Positions 6,011 through 13,854 are shown, counted from the first letter of the stretch. The stretch is DNA of 26,352 bases from a bacterium (GCA_026985515.1 JALSQH010000228.1:1-26352); one strand, 5' to 3'. Numbers and translations: made by a program. The notes: a model not told the origin generated them from the letters alone.

Positions 6011-7924
6011 TCATCTTATCAGGCGATCAATGTGATTCCAGATATAAAGAATCAAATCATACTCATTTCGCATCGCACAGTTGACTATGCCGTTGATTTT
6101 TATCTGATCAAGAGTTACCTCGTCATATGAAGAATCCATTGCAGGCCTGCAGTTATCAGGAAATTTCGTTTCATCAATTTCCAGGAAACCCCACAATGTG
6201 GGTTCCTGCCAGTCAAAATAAAAGTAATAAAGTTCCGAATCATCAGATGTCTCGGGTAACAGGTTATCGGGTGGTAATATTACAAGATTATCTGTGAATG
6301 CATCGGTGGGGTAAAGTACATTGTAAACAAAGGCACTATTCAACTGACCTGTACCGGAGAGAAAAAGAGTAAAGTGACCAGGATCATCAAAAAGGTTATC
6401 CAGTATCAGAAGAGGAGGAGTATTTTCAAATTCTTTTCCATTGACACTTCCCCAGCATGAATTACCAATACAATATTCAAACTCCCAGAGCATAATATAA
6501 TCAAAAGGCTTATCATTAACATCAACATCCATTCTGTAGAAACCAGTTGTTCTCGTTACACCTCCATTGTAAATCCACGCTGGCAAAAGAGATCTGAGCC
6601 CTGTAAAATCATAATTATCAACAACCCGGTAAAGTGCACCAAAATCTGCCAAAACAAAACCATCAGGGAAACTGAAATTTAATTGATCCCCTGTATAGCC
6701 TGTTTCCCTACCTATTGAATTAAGCACATCAGAAAAAACCTTTCCAAGATCGAAATCTGGTTGCGAACTGGTGAAATTTTCAAGCTGTGAGAGGATCTTC
6801 TTTCCTTCACTTTTCAATTCTGCAAGGACCTCTTCAGAAAAGGGATTGATGATGAACCCCTCGTCACTGCTCCCGGCATTTTTGTATGCACTTTTAATTC
6901 CATTAATAGCAATCAAATCTCCCCTGGAGAGTTTTCCATTTCCATCGCTATCAATTACATAAATATACCAGGGTGGATTTTGACCACTTTTTACAAGTCT
7001 CGAGTTCAGCATCTCTATCAGCCCCTCTCCCGCTGCTGCAATCTCTGTTGTACCGGATGGATATGTTACTGCTTTTTCACTTCCAAAAAGGTTGGCAAGC
7101 ATCCCCTCAAAAAATATTCTGCTCTTCCTGTAATATTCTCTGCCATTTTTATCCCATGTGAGGAGATCCCTGTAATTACCCAGTATATGTGCGATGAAGT
7201 GTGGCCATGGTGGAATAAGACCTACATAGGATTCTCCCACCATTCGATTGTTATAATCTCCAATAATATTTCCCCAATCTCCCAGAGTTCCAAGGTCCTG
7301 GGAAGCAAGCACTTCCCACAATCCATAAAGAGCTGAGAAGAGGAATCCTGCCAATCTCAATTCAGGCATCCCCCACCTTCCCTTCAGGGAAATTACCACA
7401 GTAGAAGTATCCAGGGAGCTAAAAAGTTTTCTCAACATATCTCCCTTCCAGACGATATTAACACTTCCCACATCAATGGTGACACTACTGGCAGGGAAAC
7501 TGCTTATGAACTGTATTCTTTTGAAAGCATCATCTATATTTTGAAAAACTTCTCCCATAATTCCTGAAAGGTTTCCCTTAATTCCGGTTGTAGGAAGATC
7601 TGCTTCTGTATTGAAAGCTCCAGGGGCAAACTGGTTACTGCCACCCAGCCCCAGCAATTTTCCCATGGAATTACCTGCATTGTAAATATCTCTTACAAGT
7701 AAATACTCATTTCTTTTTAGCTCAAGATTTTTGTCATTGAATTCCACATCAAGACAGTACTCTTCAGCATCCCTGATCCCGGTAACAGTAACAGGATACT
7801 CCTCAATTGCATTTCTGCATAACTGTTCTTCTGTTGGTTTTTTACTTCTTTCACTTTTGTTATGATGACACGAAACAAGCAGGAGAAGTAACATAATAAA
7901 AGGAAATAAAAGGACTTTTCTCAT
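6011..7924 (-). CDS. Large lipoprotein of unknown function with an EF-hand-like loop
   Basis: I do not recognise the family. The 637-residue protein begins with a lipoprotein signal: basic start, a Leu-rich core and lipobox LVSC, making C19 the lipidated residue, followed by a hydrophilic His/Asn/Lys/Ser-rich tether. Residues 325-336 (DSDGNGKLSRGD) match a calcium-binding EF-hand or dockerin-type loop, with D325, D327, N329, S333 and D336 at ligand positions. Further cysteines occur at 36 and 57 and in a CIGNSC segment in the C-terminal third. The middle is rich in Gly, Leu and aromatic residues without clear membrane spans, so the body should lie in the periplasm or outside the cell, anchored to a membrane. 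AGGAGGGAGG precedes the ATG. The 106- and 130-base gaps on either side suggest a single-gene unit. Confidence 0.8.
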   Translation of the reverse strand: MRKVLLFPFIMLLLLLVSCHHNKSERSKKPTEEQLCRNAIEEYPVTVTGIRDAEEYCLDVEFNDKNLELKRNEYLLVRDIYNAGNSMGKLLGLGGSNQFAPGAFNTEADLPTTGIKGNLSGIMGEVFQNIDDAFKRIQFISSFPASSVTIDVGSVNIVWKGDMLRKLFSSLDTSTVVISLKGRWGMPELRLAGFLFSALYGLWEVLASQDLGTLGDWGNIIGDYNNRMVGESYVGLIPPWPHFIAHILGNYRDLLTWDKNGREYYRKSRIFFEGMLANLFGSEKAVTYPSGTTEIAAAGEGLIEMLNSRLVKSGQNPPWYIYVIDSDGNGKLSRGDLIAINGIKSAYKNAGSSDEGFIINPFSEEVLAELKSEGKKILSQLENFTSSQPDFDLGKVFSDVLNSIGRETGYTGDQLNFSFPDGFVLADFGALYRVVDNYDFTGLRSLLPAWIYNGGVTRTTGFYRMDVDVNDKPFDYIMLWEFEYCIGNSCWGSVNGKEFENTPPLLILDNLFDDPGHFTLFLSGTGQLNSAFVYNVLYPTDAFTDNLVILPPDNLLPETSDDSELYYFYFDWQEPTLWGFLEIDETKFPDNCRPAMDSSYDEVTLDQIKINGIVNCAMRNEYDLILYIWNHIDRLIR

Positions 7925-7952
7925 AACCTCCCTCCTTTCTGTTACTGGAAAA

Positions 7953-7981
7953 ATTTTAATTCAATTTTCCTCAAAAAACAA
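7953..7981 (-). promoter_or_regulatory. Weak promoter candidate for the lipoprotein gene
   Basis: On the minus strand TTGTTT (7981-7976) and TAAAAT (7958-7953) are separated by 17 bases. The region is AT-rich and other hexamers exist (for example CATAAT further upstream), so the assignment is tentative. Confidence 0.25.
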
Positions 7982-8054
7982 ATCCAGTTGTTTAACTCAA
8001 TGATTATGCCAAATTTTACAGGAAAAAACGAGACAGAAGACCAGAAAGGTAGCT

Positions 8055-8282
8055 CTACTTCAACCGGTCAATTTCCTCAATGGCTTTTTCTATTTTCTTT
8101 AAGGCCCTGTCTCTTAAACTCTTAATATACTCGATTTCTTTTCTGCACTTGACGAGGTAGGATCTGAGGTATTGATTTTCATCTTCCAGTTTTTTCTTCT
8201 CTTCTCTCAATCGCTTATTTTCCTCAACGAGGATGGCGAATTTTTCAATGAGTTCATTTATCCTGCTCAGGTTGTCTTCCAT
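8055..8282 (-). CDS. Small coiled-coil protein
   Basis: A 75-residue, highly charged protein that is almost entirely heptad-like: Leu/Ile spaced among Glu and Lys from about residue 4 to the end. There is no signal peptide or membrane segment, so it is cytoplasmic. The size and composition resemble ZapB-type division-associated coiled coils, but such composition alone cannot prove homology. Its first 16 bases overlap the end of the LD-carboxypeptidase gene, and no strong ribosome site precedes the ATG, so it probably depends on re-initiation from that gene. A peptidoglycan or division role would fit its upstream neighbour but is inference. Confidence 0.7.
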   Translation of the reverse strand: MEDNLSRINELIEKFAILVEENKRLREEKKKLEDENQYLRSYLVKCRKEIEYIKSLRDRALKKIEKAIEEIDRLK

Positions 8283-9157
8283 ACTCTGAAGACCCTGTTT
8301 AATGTGTCAATTTCAGCCATGTAACCAAAGGGCAGGGTAAAAAAGGGTACTGTATGACCGGCTGGAAAATTGGTAACAATGGGAATGTTCCACCCTTTGA
8401 AAAATTTACTGATAAAATCGTTTGCCTCATATGAGTTGTAACCTGCCATTGTGATAATAAGACCTCTTGCTTTGTTTAATTTTCCCGAAAGAACAAGCTG
8501 GGTGAGCATCCTGTCCCATCTGTAAAGAGGCTCGTTCACATCTTCCAGAAATACAATTTTTTCATCAAAGTCTGGCTCAAAGGGGGTACCAATAAGGGAT
8601 ACAATCAGACTGAGACACCCACCTACAAGAATTCCCTCCCCTCTTCCATGATGTGCAATGAGGAGATCTCCAACGGGATACTCATATTCATCTGGCAGTG
8701 CCATAATTTTTTTCAGCACCCGCATGTTGGTCTCATCCTCTGCAACACCGAAATCCCCATCCACCATTGGACCATAGAGGGTCACAATCCCCACTCTGAA
8801 ATTGAAAAATAGATGGAGAGCTGTGAGATCACTGCTTCCAATAAATAACCTGGGATTTTTTTTGAAATCTTCTTCTCTCAAATAGGGAAGAAGATGCATG
8901 CTGCCATATCCACCCCTGATAGCCATAATAGCTTTTACACTCTCATCCTCATAAAGAGTCTCAAGATCAATCAGCCTCTGTCTCACATCACCAGCAAGGT
9001 AGTCATTTTTCTGGAAAATATTCTCTCCCTCTTTTATGTTAAAACCCTCTTTCTTTAAAACCTCAATTCCTTCTCTGTACCTTTCCACATCAAAGGGGCT
9101 CGCGGGAGCTATGACTCCAATGGTATCCCCGGGATTTACAGGAGACGGAAGTATCAA
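8267..9157 (-). CDS. LD-carboxypeptidase, peptidase family S66
   Basis: Predicted serine peptidase of the LdcA/MccF family, which removes the terminal D-Ala from tetrapeptides in cytoplasmic murein recycling; MccF relatives instead cleave microcin C-type compounds. The 296-residue length is typical. The catalytic triad can be placed at S109 (in GSSDLTALH), E205 (in FLEDVNE) and H268 (in FPAGHT), with the family motif IRGGYG at 80-85. There is no signal peptide, matching the cytoplasmic location of LdcA. The start is TTG at 9157, supported by AAGGAGGTG six bases before it; the TTG overlaps the TGA stop of the upstream gene. It belongs to the four-gene suhB-like operon. Confidence 0.9.
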   Translation of the reverse strand: MILPSPVNPGDTIGVIAPASPFDVERYREGIEVLKKEGFNIKEGENIFQKNDYLAGDVRQRLIDLETLYEDESVKAIMAIRGGYGSMHLLPYLREEDFKKNPRLFIGSSDLTALHLFFNFRVGIVTLYGPMVDGDFGVAEDETNMRVLKKIMALPDEYEYPVGDLLIAHHGRGEGILVGGCLSLIVSLIGTPFEPDFDEKIVFLEDVNEPLYRWDRMLTQLVLSGKLNKARGLIITMAGYNSYEANDFISKFFKGWNIPIVTNFPAGHTVPFFTLPFGYMAEIDTLNRVFRVWKTT

Positions 9158-9444
9158 TTTACACCTCCTTCAAGAGGTAATTTTTTCTGGTCAACCTTAA
9201 TTTCCCCAAATGTCTGTTCATACTGCTTTATACTGTTCTCAAGAATCATGAGAAACCTCTTGGCATGAAAAGGGGTGGTGGCAACCCTGGCAACTATTTC
9301 TGCCACAGGTTCCTGGGGCTGAAAAAAACCGAAATCAAGGATAAATTCACTTTCGTTAACATGGAGGAAAAGGACATTGGAAAAAACGGGAATCTTTTTT
9401 TCTTCATTTACCTCTACCTTAACTTTCTTTTCATTTCTCTCCAT
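9154..9444 (-). CDS. DUF3467-like small protein
   Basis: A 96-residue cytoplasmic protein. The central part has the features I associate with the DUF3467 family: a FLHVNESEFILDFGF segment, a PVAEIVARVATTPFHAKRF segment and a helix ending in YEQTFGEI. Family members are widespread short bacterial and archaeal proteins with no established function. The start ATG has GAGAGGAG just upstream and lies inside the last 14 bases of the inositol-phosphatase gene; its stop overlaps the TTG start of the LD-carboxypeptidase gene. Tight coupling suggests co-production with both, but gives no direct functional clue. Confidence 0.75.
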   Translation of the reverse strand: MERNEKKVKVEVNEEKKIPVFSNVLFLHVNESEFILDFGFFQPQEPVAEIVARVATTPFHAKRFLMILENSIKQYEQTFGEIKVDQKKLPLEGGVN

Positions 9445-10225
9445 CTTGCTCCTCTCTTGCTTTTTTCAGAACCTCTATCATTTCACCATGTATTTTACCA
9501 TTACTTGCCAGAATTTCATAACTTCCAATTTTATACTCTCCGCCACTCATATCCGTTACTCTGCCTCCCGCCTCTTCAACTAAAAGCACCCCTGCAACCA
9601 CATCCCAGGGTTTAAGACCATATTCCCAGAAACCGTCAAACCTTCCCGCTGCAAGGTAGGCAAGATTAAGGGCGGCAGAACCATCTCTTCTAACCCCCTG
9701 AACGGTCAGAACAAAGTGCCTGAACTCGCTCAGGTTTTTTCCTGTGACTTTCACATCATAGGTAAAACCTGTGGCAAGGAGGGCGACCTGCAGGTTGCCA
9801 ATTTCACTGACTTTAAGTTTCTTACCATTTAAAAAAGCCCCCTTTCCCCTTTCAGCATAGAACAACTCGTCAAGGAGTGGATCATAAATGACCCCTATTT
9901 TTATAACTCCATCCTCAACATATCCAATTGAAACGGCAAACTTTGGATAATCGTGGGCAAAATTTGTCGTACCATCAAGGGGGTCAATAATCCATACATT
10001 CCCACCTGTTCCACTCTCACCAGACTCTTCAGCAAGAATCTTATCATCAGGGTATTTACCCTTTATCTGCGAAATGATAAATTTTTCACTTTGAAGATCC
10101 ACATTTGTTACAAGATCAATTTCCCCTTTGAAGTTGATTTCCTTACTCTTTCCGTAATTTTCTCTCAGAATTTTTCCCGCACCTCTGGCGACCTCAATGG
10201 CAAACTCCAGCTTTTCTGAAAACAT
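9431..10225 (-). CDS. Inositol monophosphatase family protein (SuhB-like)
   Basis: Mg-dependent sugar or inositol phosphatase, 264 residues. Metal ligands are visible: E66/E67 in ILAEESGE, and the DPLDGTTNF motif with D81 and D84. The second family motif, WDVVAGVLLVEEAGG, lies near the C-terminus. Family members cleave inositol-1-phosphate, fructose-1,6-bisphosphate or NADP, so the substrate is open. I chose the ATG at 10225 rather than one 11 codons upstream because AAAGGAGGTGACTGG lies directly before it. It is the first gene of an operon whose four genes overlap at each junction, and it is divergent from the GntR regulator. Confidence 0.92.
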   Translation of the reverse strand: MFSEKLEFAIEVARGAGKILRENYGKSKEINFKGEIDLVTNVDLQSEKFIISQIKGKYPDDKILAEESGESGTGGNVWIIDPLDGTTNFAHDYPKFAVSIGYVEDGVIKIGVIYDPLLDELFYAERGKGAFLNGKKLKVSEIGNLQVALLATGFTYDVKVTGKNLSEFRHFVLTVQGVRRDGSAALNLAYLAAGRFDGFWEYGLKPWDVVAGVLLVEEAGGRVTDMSGGEYKIGSYEILASNGKIHGEMIEVLKKAREEQDGEK

Positions 10226-10240
10226 CCAGTCACCTCCTTT
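10226..10240 (-). promoter_or_regulatory. Strong ribosome site fixing the SuhB-like start
   Basis: The minus strand reads AAAGGAGGTGACTGG immediately before ATG 10225. This near-perfect anti-16S match decides against the upstream in-frame ATG at 10258, which lacks such a site. Confidence 0.85.
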
Positions 10241-10329
10241 GTAAATAATATAACACATTGGGGAGGGGGAAGAAAGGGAAAAGAAGGAGACATTTGTGAT
10301 GATAAAATTGTATCCCCTTCATATCCCCC

Positions 10330-10358
10330 TTGACCTCACCAGTCTCATCTGGTATACT
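10330..10358 (+). promoter_or_regulatory. Sigma70 promoter of the GntR-FAO operon
   Basis: TTGACC (10330-10335) and TATACT (10353-10358) are separated by exactly 17 bases, five of six matches in each box. Transcription should begin near 10365, only about seven bases before the ATG at 10372. The boxes are interleaved with FadR-like half-sites, so the gene is probably self-repressed. Confidence 0.75.
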
Positions 10359-10370
10359 GGTATTACCAGT
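10338..10370. promoter_or_regulatory. FadR/GntR-type operator, two overlapping palindromes
   Basis: ACTGGTATTACCAGT (10356-10370) is a perfect palindrome with 7-base arms around one base, and very close to the E. coli FadR site core ACTGGTCNGACCAGT. Upstream, ACCAG (10338-10342) and CTGGT (10349-10353) form a second inverted repeat spaced by six bases. Together they cover the promoter spacer, the -10 box and the expected start site, the position for repression by the regulator encoded directly downstream. Confidence 0.75.
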
Positions 10371-10371
10371 T

Positions 10372-11082
10372 ATGGGGAAGAAAGAGTTTGAACCTATTGA
10401 GAAGAAGAGGGTTTCTGATCAGATCATAGAAAAGATAAGGGAGAGGATTCTCAATGGTGACTTCAAGCCAGGAGAAAAACTTCCTTCAGAGAGAGAACTT
10501 GCCAGAATTTTCAATGTAACCAGGATACCGATCAGGGAAGCTCTAAAGGCTCTCGAAAAGATGGGGTTTATTGAGATAAATCCCGGTGGTGGTTCCATTG
10601 TGAGAGATATCTTTGGAGAGGGTAACTGGCAGATTCTTCCCTACCTTTTAGCAAAAAGCAATGCTGTGGGAGGAGCTTTTCTGAAGTCTGTTCTGGAATT
10701 CAGAATCCTTGTGGGGGCGGATATGGCCAAGAAAGCAGCCATCAGAAGAGGGAAAGAATTTATAGGAGAACTTCGTCAGGTGATAGAAAAAGAGAAGGAA
10801 ACTGACGATATTTCTCAACTTCAAAAACAGGATCTCAGATTTTTTGAAATTTTAGCTGACGCCTCGGAAAATATTCTATACAGGTTTCTGCTGAACTTCA
10901 TCTCTGATTTCTACATTGAAAACCAGGATATCTTTGAGGACCTGATTGTATCAAAATCCTTCCTCATCGAAACCCACGAGAAAATTCTCAAAGCCATTGA
11001 AAATGGAGACAGTAAAAGTGCCTTTGAAACTGCAGAGGAATATCTGACCAGGGGGATGAAACAACTTTTAAAGGAGAATTAA
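10372..11082 (+). CDS. GntR family transcriptional regulator, FadR-type
   Basis: A 236-residue repressor-type protein. Residues about 8-76 form the GntR winged helix: [13 protein letters not shown], the hallmark [16 protein letters not shown] and a recognition helix in [19 protein letters not shown]. The remainder is an all-helical FCD-like effector domain. Most metal-binding histidines of that domain appear replaced (FFEILA where FH is usual, EEYL where HL is usual), leaving one in THEKILKAI, so a metal-bound carboxylate ligand is less likely than an acyl-type ligand. I prefer ATG 10372; the longer frame from TTG 10330 would start within the -35 box. It heads an operon with the split fatty alcohol oxidase genes, one base before the next ATG. 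Confidence 0.88.
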   Translation: MGKKEFEPIEKKRVSDQIIEKIRERILNGDFKPGEKLPSERELARIFNVTRIPIREALKALEKMGFIEINPGGGSIVRDIFGEGNWQILPYLLAKSNAVGGAFLKSVLEFRILVGADMAKKAAIRRGKEFIGELRQVIEKEKETDDISQLQKQDLRFFEILADASENILYRFLLNFISDFYIENQDIFEDLIVSKSFLIETHEKILKAIENGDSKSAFETAEEYLTRGMKQLLKEN

Positions 11083-11083
11083 G

Positions 11084-11518
11084 ATGAAAATCTGCAAGAA
11101 AAAGAGAAGATTTGCCAGAGGTTTTGTCTGCAGAACAGTGATTGCAATTTCTGAGGTGGTCATACCTGAAGGAGAAGGAATAGATGTACCACTTGACAAA
11201 GAAGAATTGATTGAAGAGGTGGACACCTTCCTCCTTCTTGTGGGACCACTTAAAAGATTTTTCATAAAACTTCTCCTGTGGTTCATCAACTATCTTCTTC
11301 CTATTCTCTTCTTAAGATTTAAGCCTTTCTCAAGACTTTCATTTGAAACCAGATACCGCATCATGAAGAGAATTCATGATAGCAAAATCTTCTCAATTCG
11401 CGGGATATACATTCTCACATCGATGCTCATTCTTCCCTATTACTACTCCAGAAACAATGTCCTCAACGCAATAGGATACCCTGTCAATAGATTTAAAAGC
11501 AAAAGTGAGGCAGCGTGA
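11084..11518 (+). CDS. Small subunit resembling the N-terminal domain of fatty alcohol oxidase
   Basis: A 144-residue protein with a basic start, an acidic middle and a hydrophobic stretch around residues 58-78. From memory of the family, it resembles the helical region that precedes the flavin domain in plant and fungal long-chain fatty alcohol oxidases and the gluconate dehydrogenase subunit 3 group: an early ISEVVIPEGEG segment, FSRLSFETRYRIMKRI, a hydrophobic helix, and the ending YYYSRNNVLNAIGY. In those eukaryotic proteins this region is fused to the GMC enzyme encoded by the next gene here. AAGGAG lies seven bases before the ATG. The stop overlaps the next ATG (TGATG), so a one-to-one complex is likely. 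It may hold the enzyme to the membrane. Confidence 0.65.
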   Translation: MKICKKKRRFARGFVCRTVIAISEVVIPEGEGIDVPLDKEELIEEVDTFLLLVGPLKRFFIKLLLWFINYLLPILFLRFKPFSRLSFETRYRIMKRIHDSKIFSIRGIYILTSMLILPYYYSRNNVLNAIGYPVNRFKSKSEAA

Positions 11519-13041
11519 TGATTATTGATGGAAGAAAAGTTGAAAAAAATATTAAGATTGACGCAGATGTGGTAATTATTGGATCAGGGGCAGGTGGAGC
11601 ACCTGCCGCATACAGGCTTGCGAAAAATGGGAAAAAAGTAGTGGTTGTAGAAGAGGGTGGCCACTTTACAAAAAATGTATTCAATGGCGATTCTTACGAA
11701 ATGGTCAAACTGATGTACCGTGACGCAGGTTCTGTCCTTACTCTGGGAAACACAGGGATCCTGCTTCCTCTTGGAAGAACTCTTGGAGGGACCACAACAA
11801 TAAATTCTGGAACCATGTTCAGGACCCCCAACGAAGTTATAGATGAGTGGAGAAGGGACTACGGGATTAAAACAATAACTTCCGACCTTCTCAAACCTTA
11901 CTTTGAAGAGGTGGAAGAGATAACCCATACAATGGAAGTTCCCTGGGAACTGATGGGCAGGAATAACCAGTTATTTGCAGAAGGGGCACAGAAACTGGGG
12001 CTTCACGGCTTCCCTCTCAAAAGAAACATGAAGGATTGCAAGGGCAGCGGGGTCTGTCCATTTGGTTGTCCTGAAGATGCGAAACAGGCCATGCATGTTA
12101 CTTACATACCCAGATCAGAACAGTATGGAGCCATTTACTACACATATGCACATGCAGAGAAAATAATTATAAAAAACTCACGCGCCATTGGTATTAAAGG
12201 ACACTTCATGAAGGGGAAATATGGTGTTGAAAAGTCAATCTACACTTTTGAAATAAGAGCCACTGTGGTGATTGTTTCTGCAGGGGCAATCTATACCCCC
12301 GTGATTCTGAAGAGAAACGGCATAGGAAGACATAACAATATGGTGGGTAAAAATCTAAGAATCCATCCCGCAGCAAAAGTAATGGGTTATTTCGACGAAG
12401 AACTCAGCAGCTGGTATGGAATACCCCAGGCCTACTGTGTTGATGAATTTGCAGATGAGTGGATCATCTTTGAGGGATTCTGGTTGCCACCTTCAATGTT
12501 ATCAATTGCTTTACCCTCTTTTGGAAAAGATATTAAAAAAATGATGCTTGACTACAACCATCTGGCCGGCTTTGGAATCATGGTTCATGACTCCTCATCT
12601 GGAATGGTAAAAGTTGCTGGTGAAACTCCACTTCTCTTCTATAACATGAACAAAGAAGACCTTGAAAAATTCAGAAAAGCAATAAGAATAGCCAGTGAAG
12701 TCTACTTTGCAGCGGGAGCAAAAAAAATCTACCCACCCATTTTTTCTCTGGAATCTATCAATTCTCCTTCGCAACTATCAAAAATTGACACCATAAAACT
12801 CAAACCAGACATGCTTGAACTCTCAGCTTTCCATCCCATGGGTACAGCAAGGATGGGTTCCGATCCAAAAGAAGCAGTCGTAAATGAGGAACTTGAAACA
12901 TTTGATGTCAACAACCTCTTCGTAATTGATGCCAGCATATTCCCCACTTCTCTCGGAGTTAATCCACAGGAATCCATTATGGCTTTCTCATCCTATGCAG
13001 CGGACAGAATCATTGCAAGGTGGGATTCACTGAGCAGGTAA
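11518..13041 (+). CDS. GMC-family flavoprotein oxidoreductase, fatty alcohol oxidase-like
   Basis: FAD enzyme of about 507 residues, predicted to oxidise a primary or lipid alcohol. The dinucleotide loop IGSGAGG is at 21-27. A conserved GGTTTINSGTMFRTP segment follows. The cysteine-rich block CKGSGVCPFGCPEDAK near 174 is typical of the long-chain alcohol oxidase and cholesterol oxidase side of the family. The C-terminal GMC domain keeps the catalytic histidine (about 439, in FHPMGTARMG) and a late asparagine (about 482, in GVNPQES). ATG 11518 overlaps the upstream TGA; GTG 11515 is an alternative. The FadR-type control and the small partner gene favour fatty alcohol or another lipid as substrate; electrons could go to a quinone or cytochrome instead of oxygen. 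Its stop abuts the convergent permease stop. Confidence 0.88.
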   Translation: MIIDGRKVEKNIKIDADVVIIGSGAGGAPAAYRLAKNGKKVVVVEEGGHFTKNVFNGDSYEMVKLMYRDAGSVLTLGNTGILLPLGRTLGGTTTINSGTMFRTPNEVIDEWRRDYGIKTITSDLLKPYFEEVEEITHTMEVPWELMGRNNQLFAEGAQKLGLHGFPLKRNMKDCKGSGVCPFGCPEDAKQAMHVTYIPRSEQYGAIYYTYAHAEKIIIKNSRAIGIKGHFMKGKYGVEKSIYTFEIRATVVIVSAGAIYTPVILKRNGIGRHNNMVGKNLRIHPAAKVMGYFDEELSSWYGIPQAYCVDEFADEWIIFEGFWLPPSMLSIALPSFGKDIKKMMLDYNHLAGFGIMVHDSSSGMVKVAGETPLLFYNMNKEDLEKFRKAIRIASEVYFAAGAKKIYPPIFSLESINSPSQLSKIDTIKLKPDMLELSAFHPMGTARMGSDPKEAVVNEELETFDVNNLFVIDASIFPTSLGVNPQESIMAFSSYAADRIIARWDSLSR

Positions 13042-13854
13042 TCAGAGGATTACCCTTTTCTTTGGATTAACTGCAAGAACGATCAGGAACAGGAAGGTTA
13101 AAGTAACGACAATTGTCGCCCCTGAGGGGAGATTGAACCAGAAGCTTGCAAAAAGTCCGAGAAGTACCCCTGCAATTGCAAACAGGACAGATAAAATTGT
13201 TAAAAGAAGAAAATCGTAAGTTATCATATATGCAGTGGCCCCAGGTATGACAAGCATCGCAGAAATCAGAATTATTCCAACCATTTTTATAGAAATCACA
13301 ATTGTGAGAGCAACAATTGAAAGGAACATGTAGAAGAGAAAGGCCACCGGGATACCATTTACCACTGCAACCTCCTCATCAAAAGCGGCAAAAATCATTC
13401 TTCTGAAAAAAATTGCAAGAAAAAGCAGTATCAACACCCCAACAGCAACAGCAAGATAGATGTCACTATCAACAAGAGAAAGGATATTACCGAAGAGGTA
13501 CCCCATAATATCCACATTATAATTTTTCGCAAGAGCAATAAATATCACTCCAAGGGCCATGGCAGTGGCAAAGAGGATCCCTATGGAGGTATCTTCATGT
13601 ATCATCCCTCTTCTGCTTATACTTCCAATAGAAATAGCACCAAGGAGAGCAAAAATTATTGCAGTTACATAGGGATTGATACCCAGCAGAACACCAAGGG
13701 CAACTCCTCCAAAGGCAGTATGAGAAATTCCCACCCCTATGAATGACAATCTCTTCAGCACGATGAAAACCGACAGAACTCCTGCAATCACTGCAAGAAT
13801 CAAACCGCCTGTAATCGCTCTCTGCATAAAGGGCATAGATAATACTTCAATCAT
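13042..13854 (-). CDS. znuB: Zinc/manganese-type ABC transporter permease
   Basis: Membrane subunit of a metal importer, 270 residues, ABC-3 family. It is hydrophobic throughout with seven to nine likely spans and the family-typical segments ISHTAFGGVALG near the start of the second third and MVGIILISAMLVIPGATA later on. I chose ATG 13854: it overlaps the TGA stop of the ATPase gene by one base and has GGAGGGAAG before it, whereas the ATG 33 bases upstream has no such site. It is last in the metal-transport triplet and in the long minus-strand run. The metal cannot be fixed from the sequence; the symbol is by family resemblance. Confidence 0.88.
   Translation of the reverse strand: MIEVLSMPFMQRAITGGLILAVIAGVLSVFIVLKRLSFIGVGISHTAFGGVALGVLLGINPYVTAIIFALLGAISIGSISRRGMIHEDTSIGILFATAMALGVIFIALAKNYNVDIMGYLFGNILSLVDSDIYLAVAVGVLILLFLAIFFRRMIFAAFDEEVAVVNGIPVAFLFYMFLSIVALTIVISIKMVGIILISAMLVIPGATAYMITYDFLLLTILSVLFAIAGVLLGLFASFWFNLPSGATIVVTLTFLFLIVLAVNPKKRVIL

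Noticed and set aside
8041-8054. Terminator after the coiled-coil gene
   Set aside because: A T-run follows on the minus strand, but I could not find a paired stem before it.
10226-10258. Longer start for the SuhB-like gene
   Set aside because: The stretch contains the strong ribosome site for ATG 10225 and a likely TATATT box; no ribosome site precedes the upstream ATG.
10247-10275. SuhB-like operon promoter TTTCTT-N17-TATATT
   Set aside because: The -35 box is too weak to support a call, though a promoter must lie in this intergenic region.
10330-10371. TTG-started extension of the GntR gene (14 extra codons)
   Set aside because: The TTG is the first part of the -35 box, and the stretch consists of promoter and operator sequence; the family's N-terminus begins after ATG 10372.
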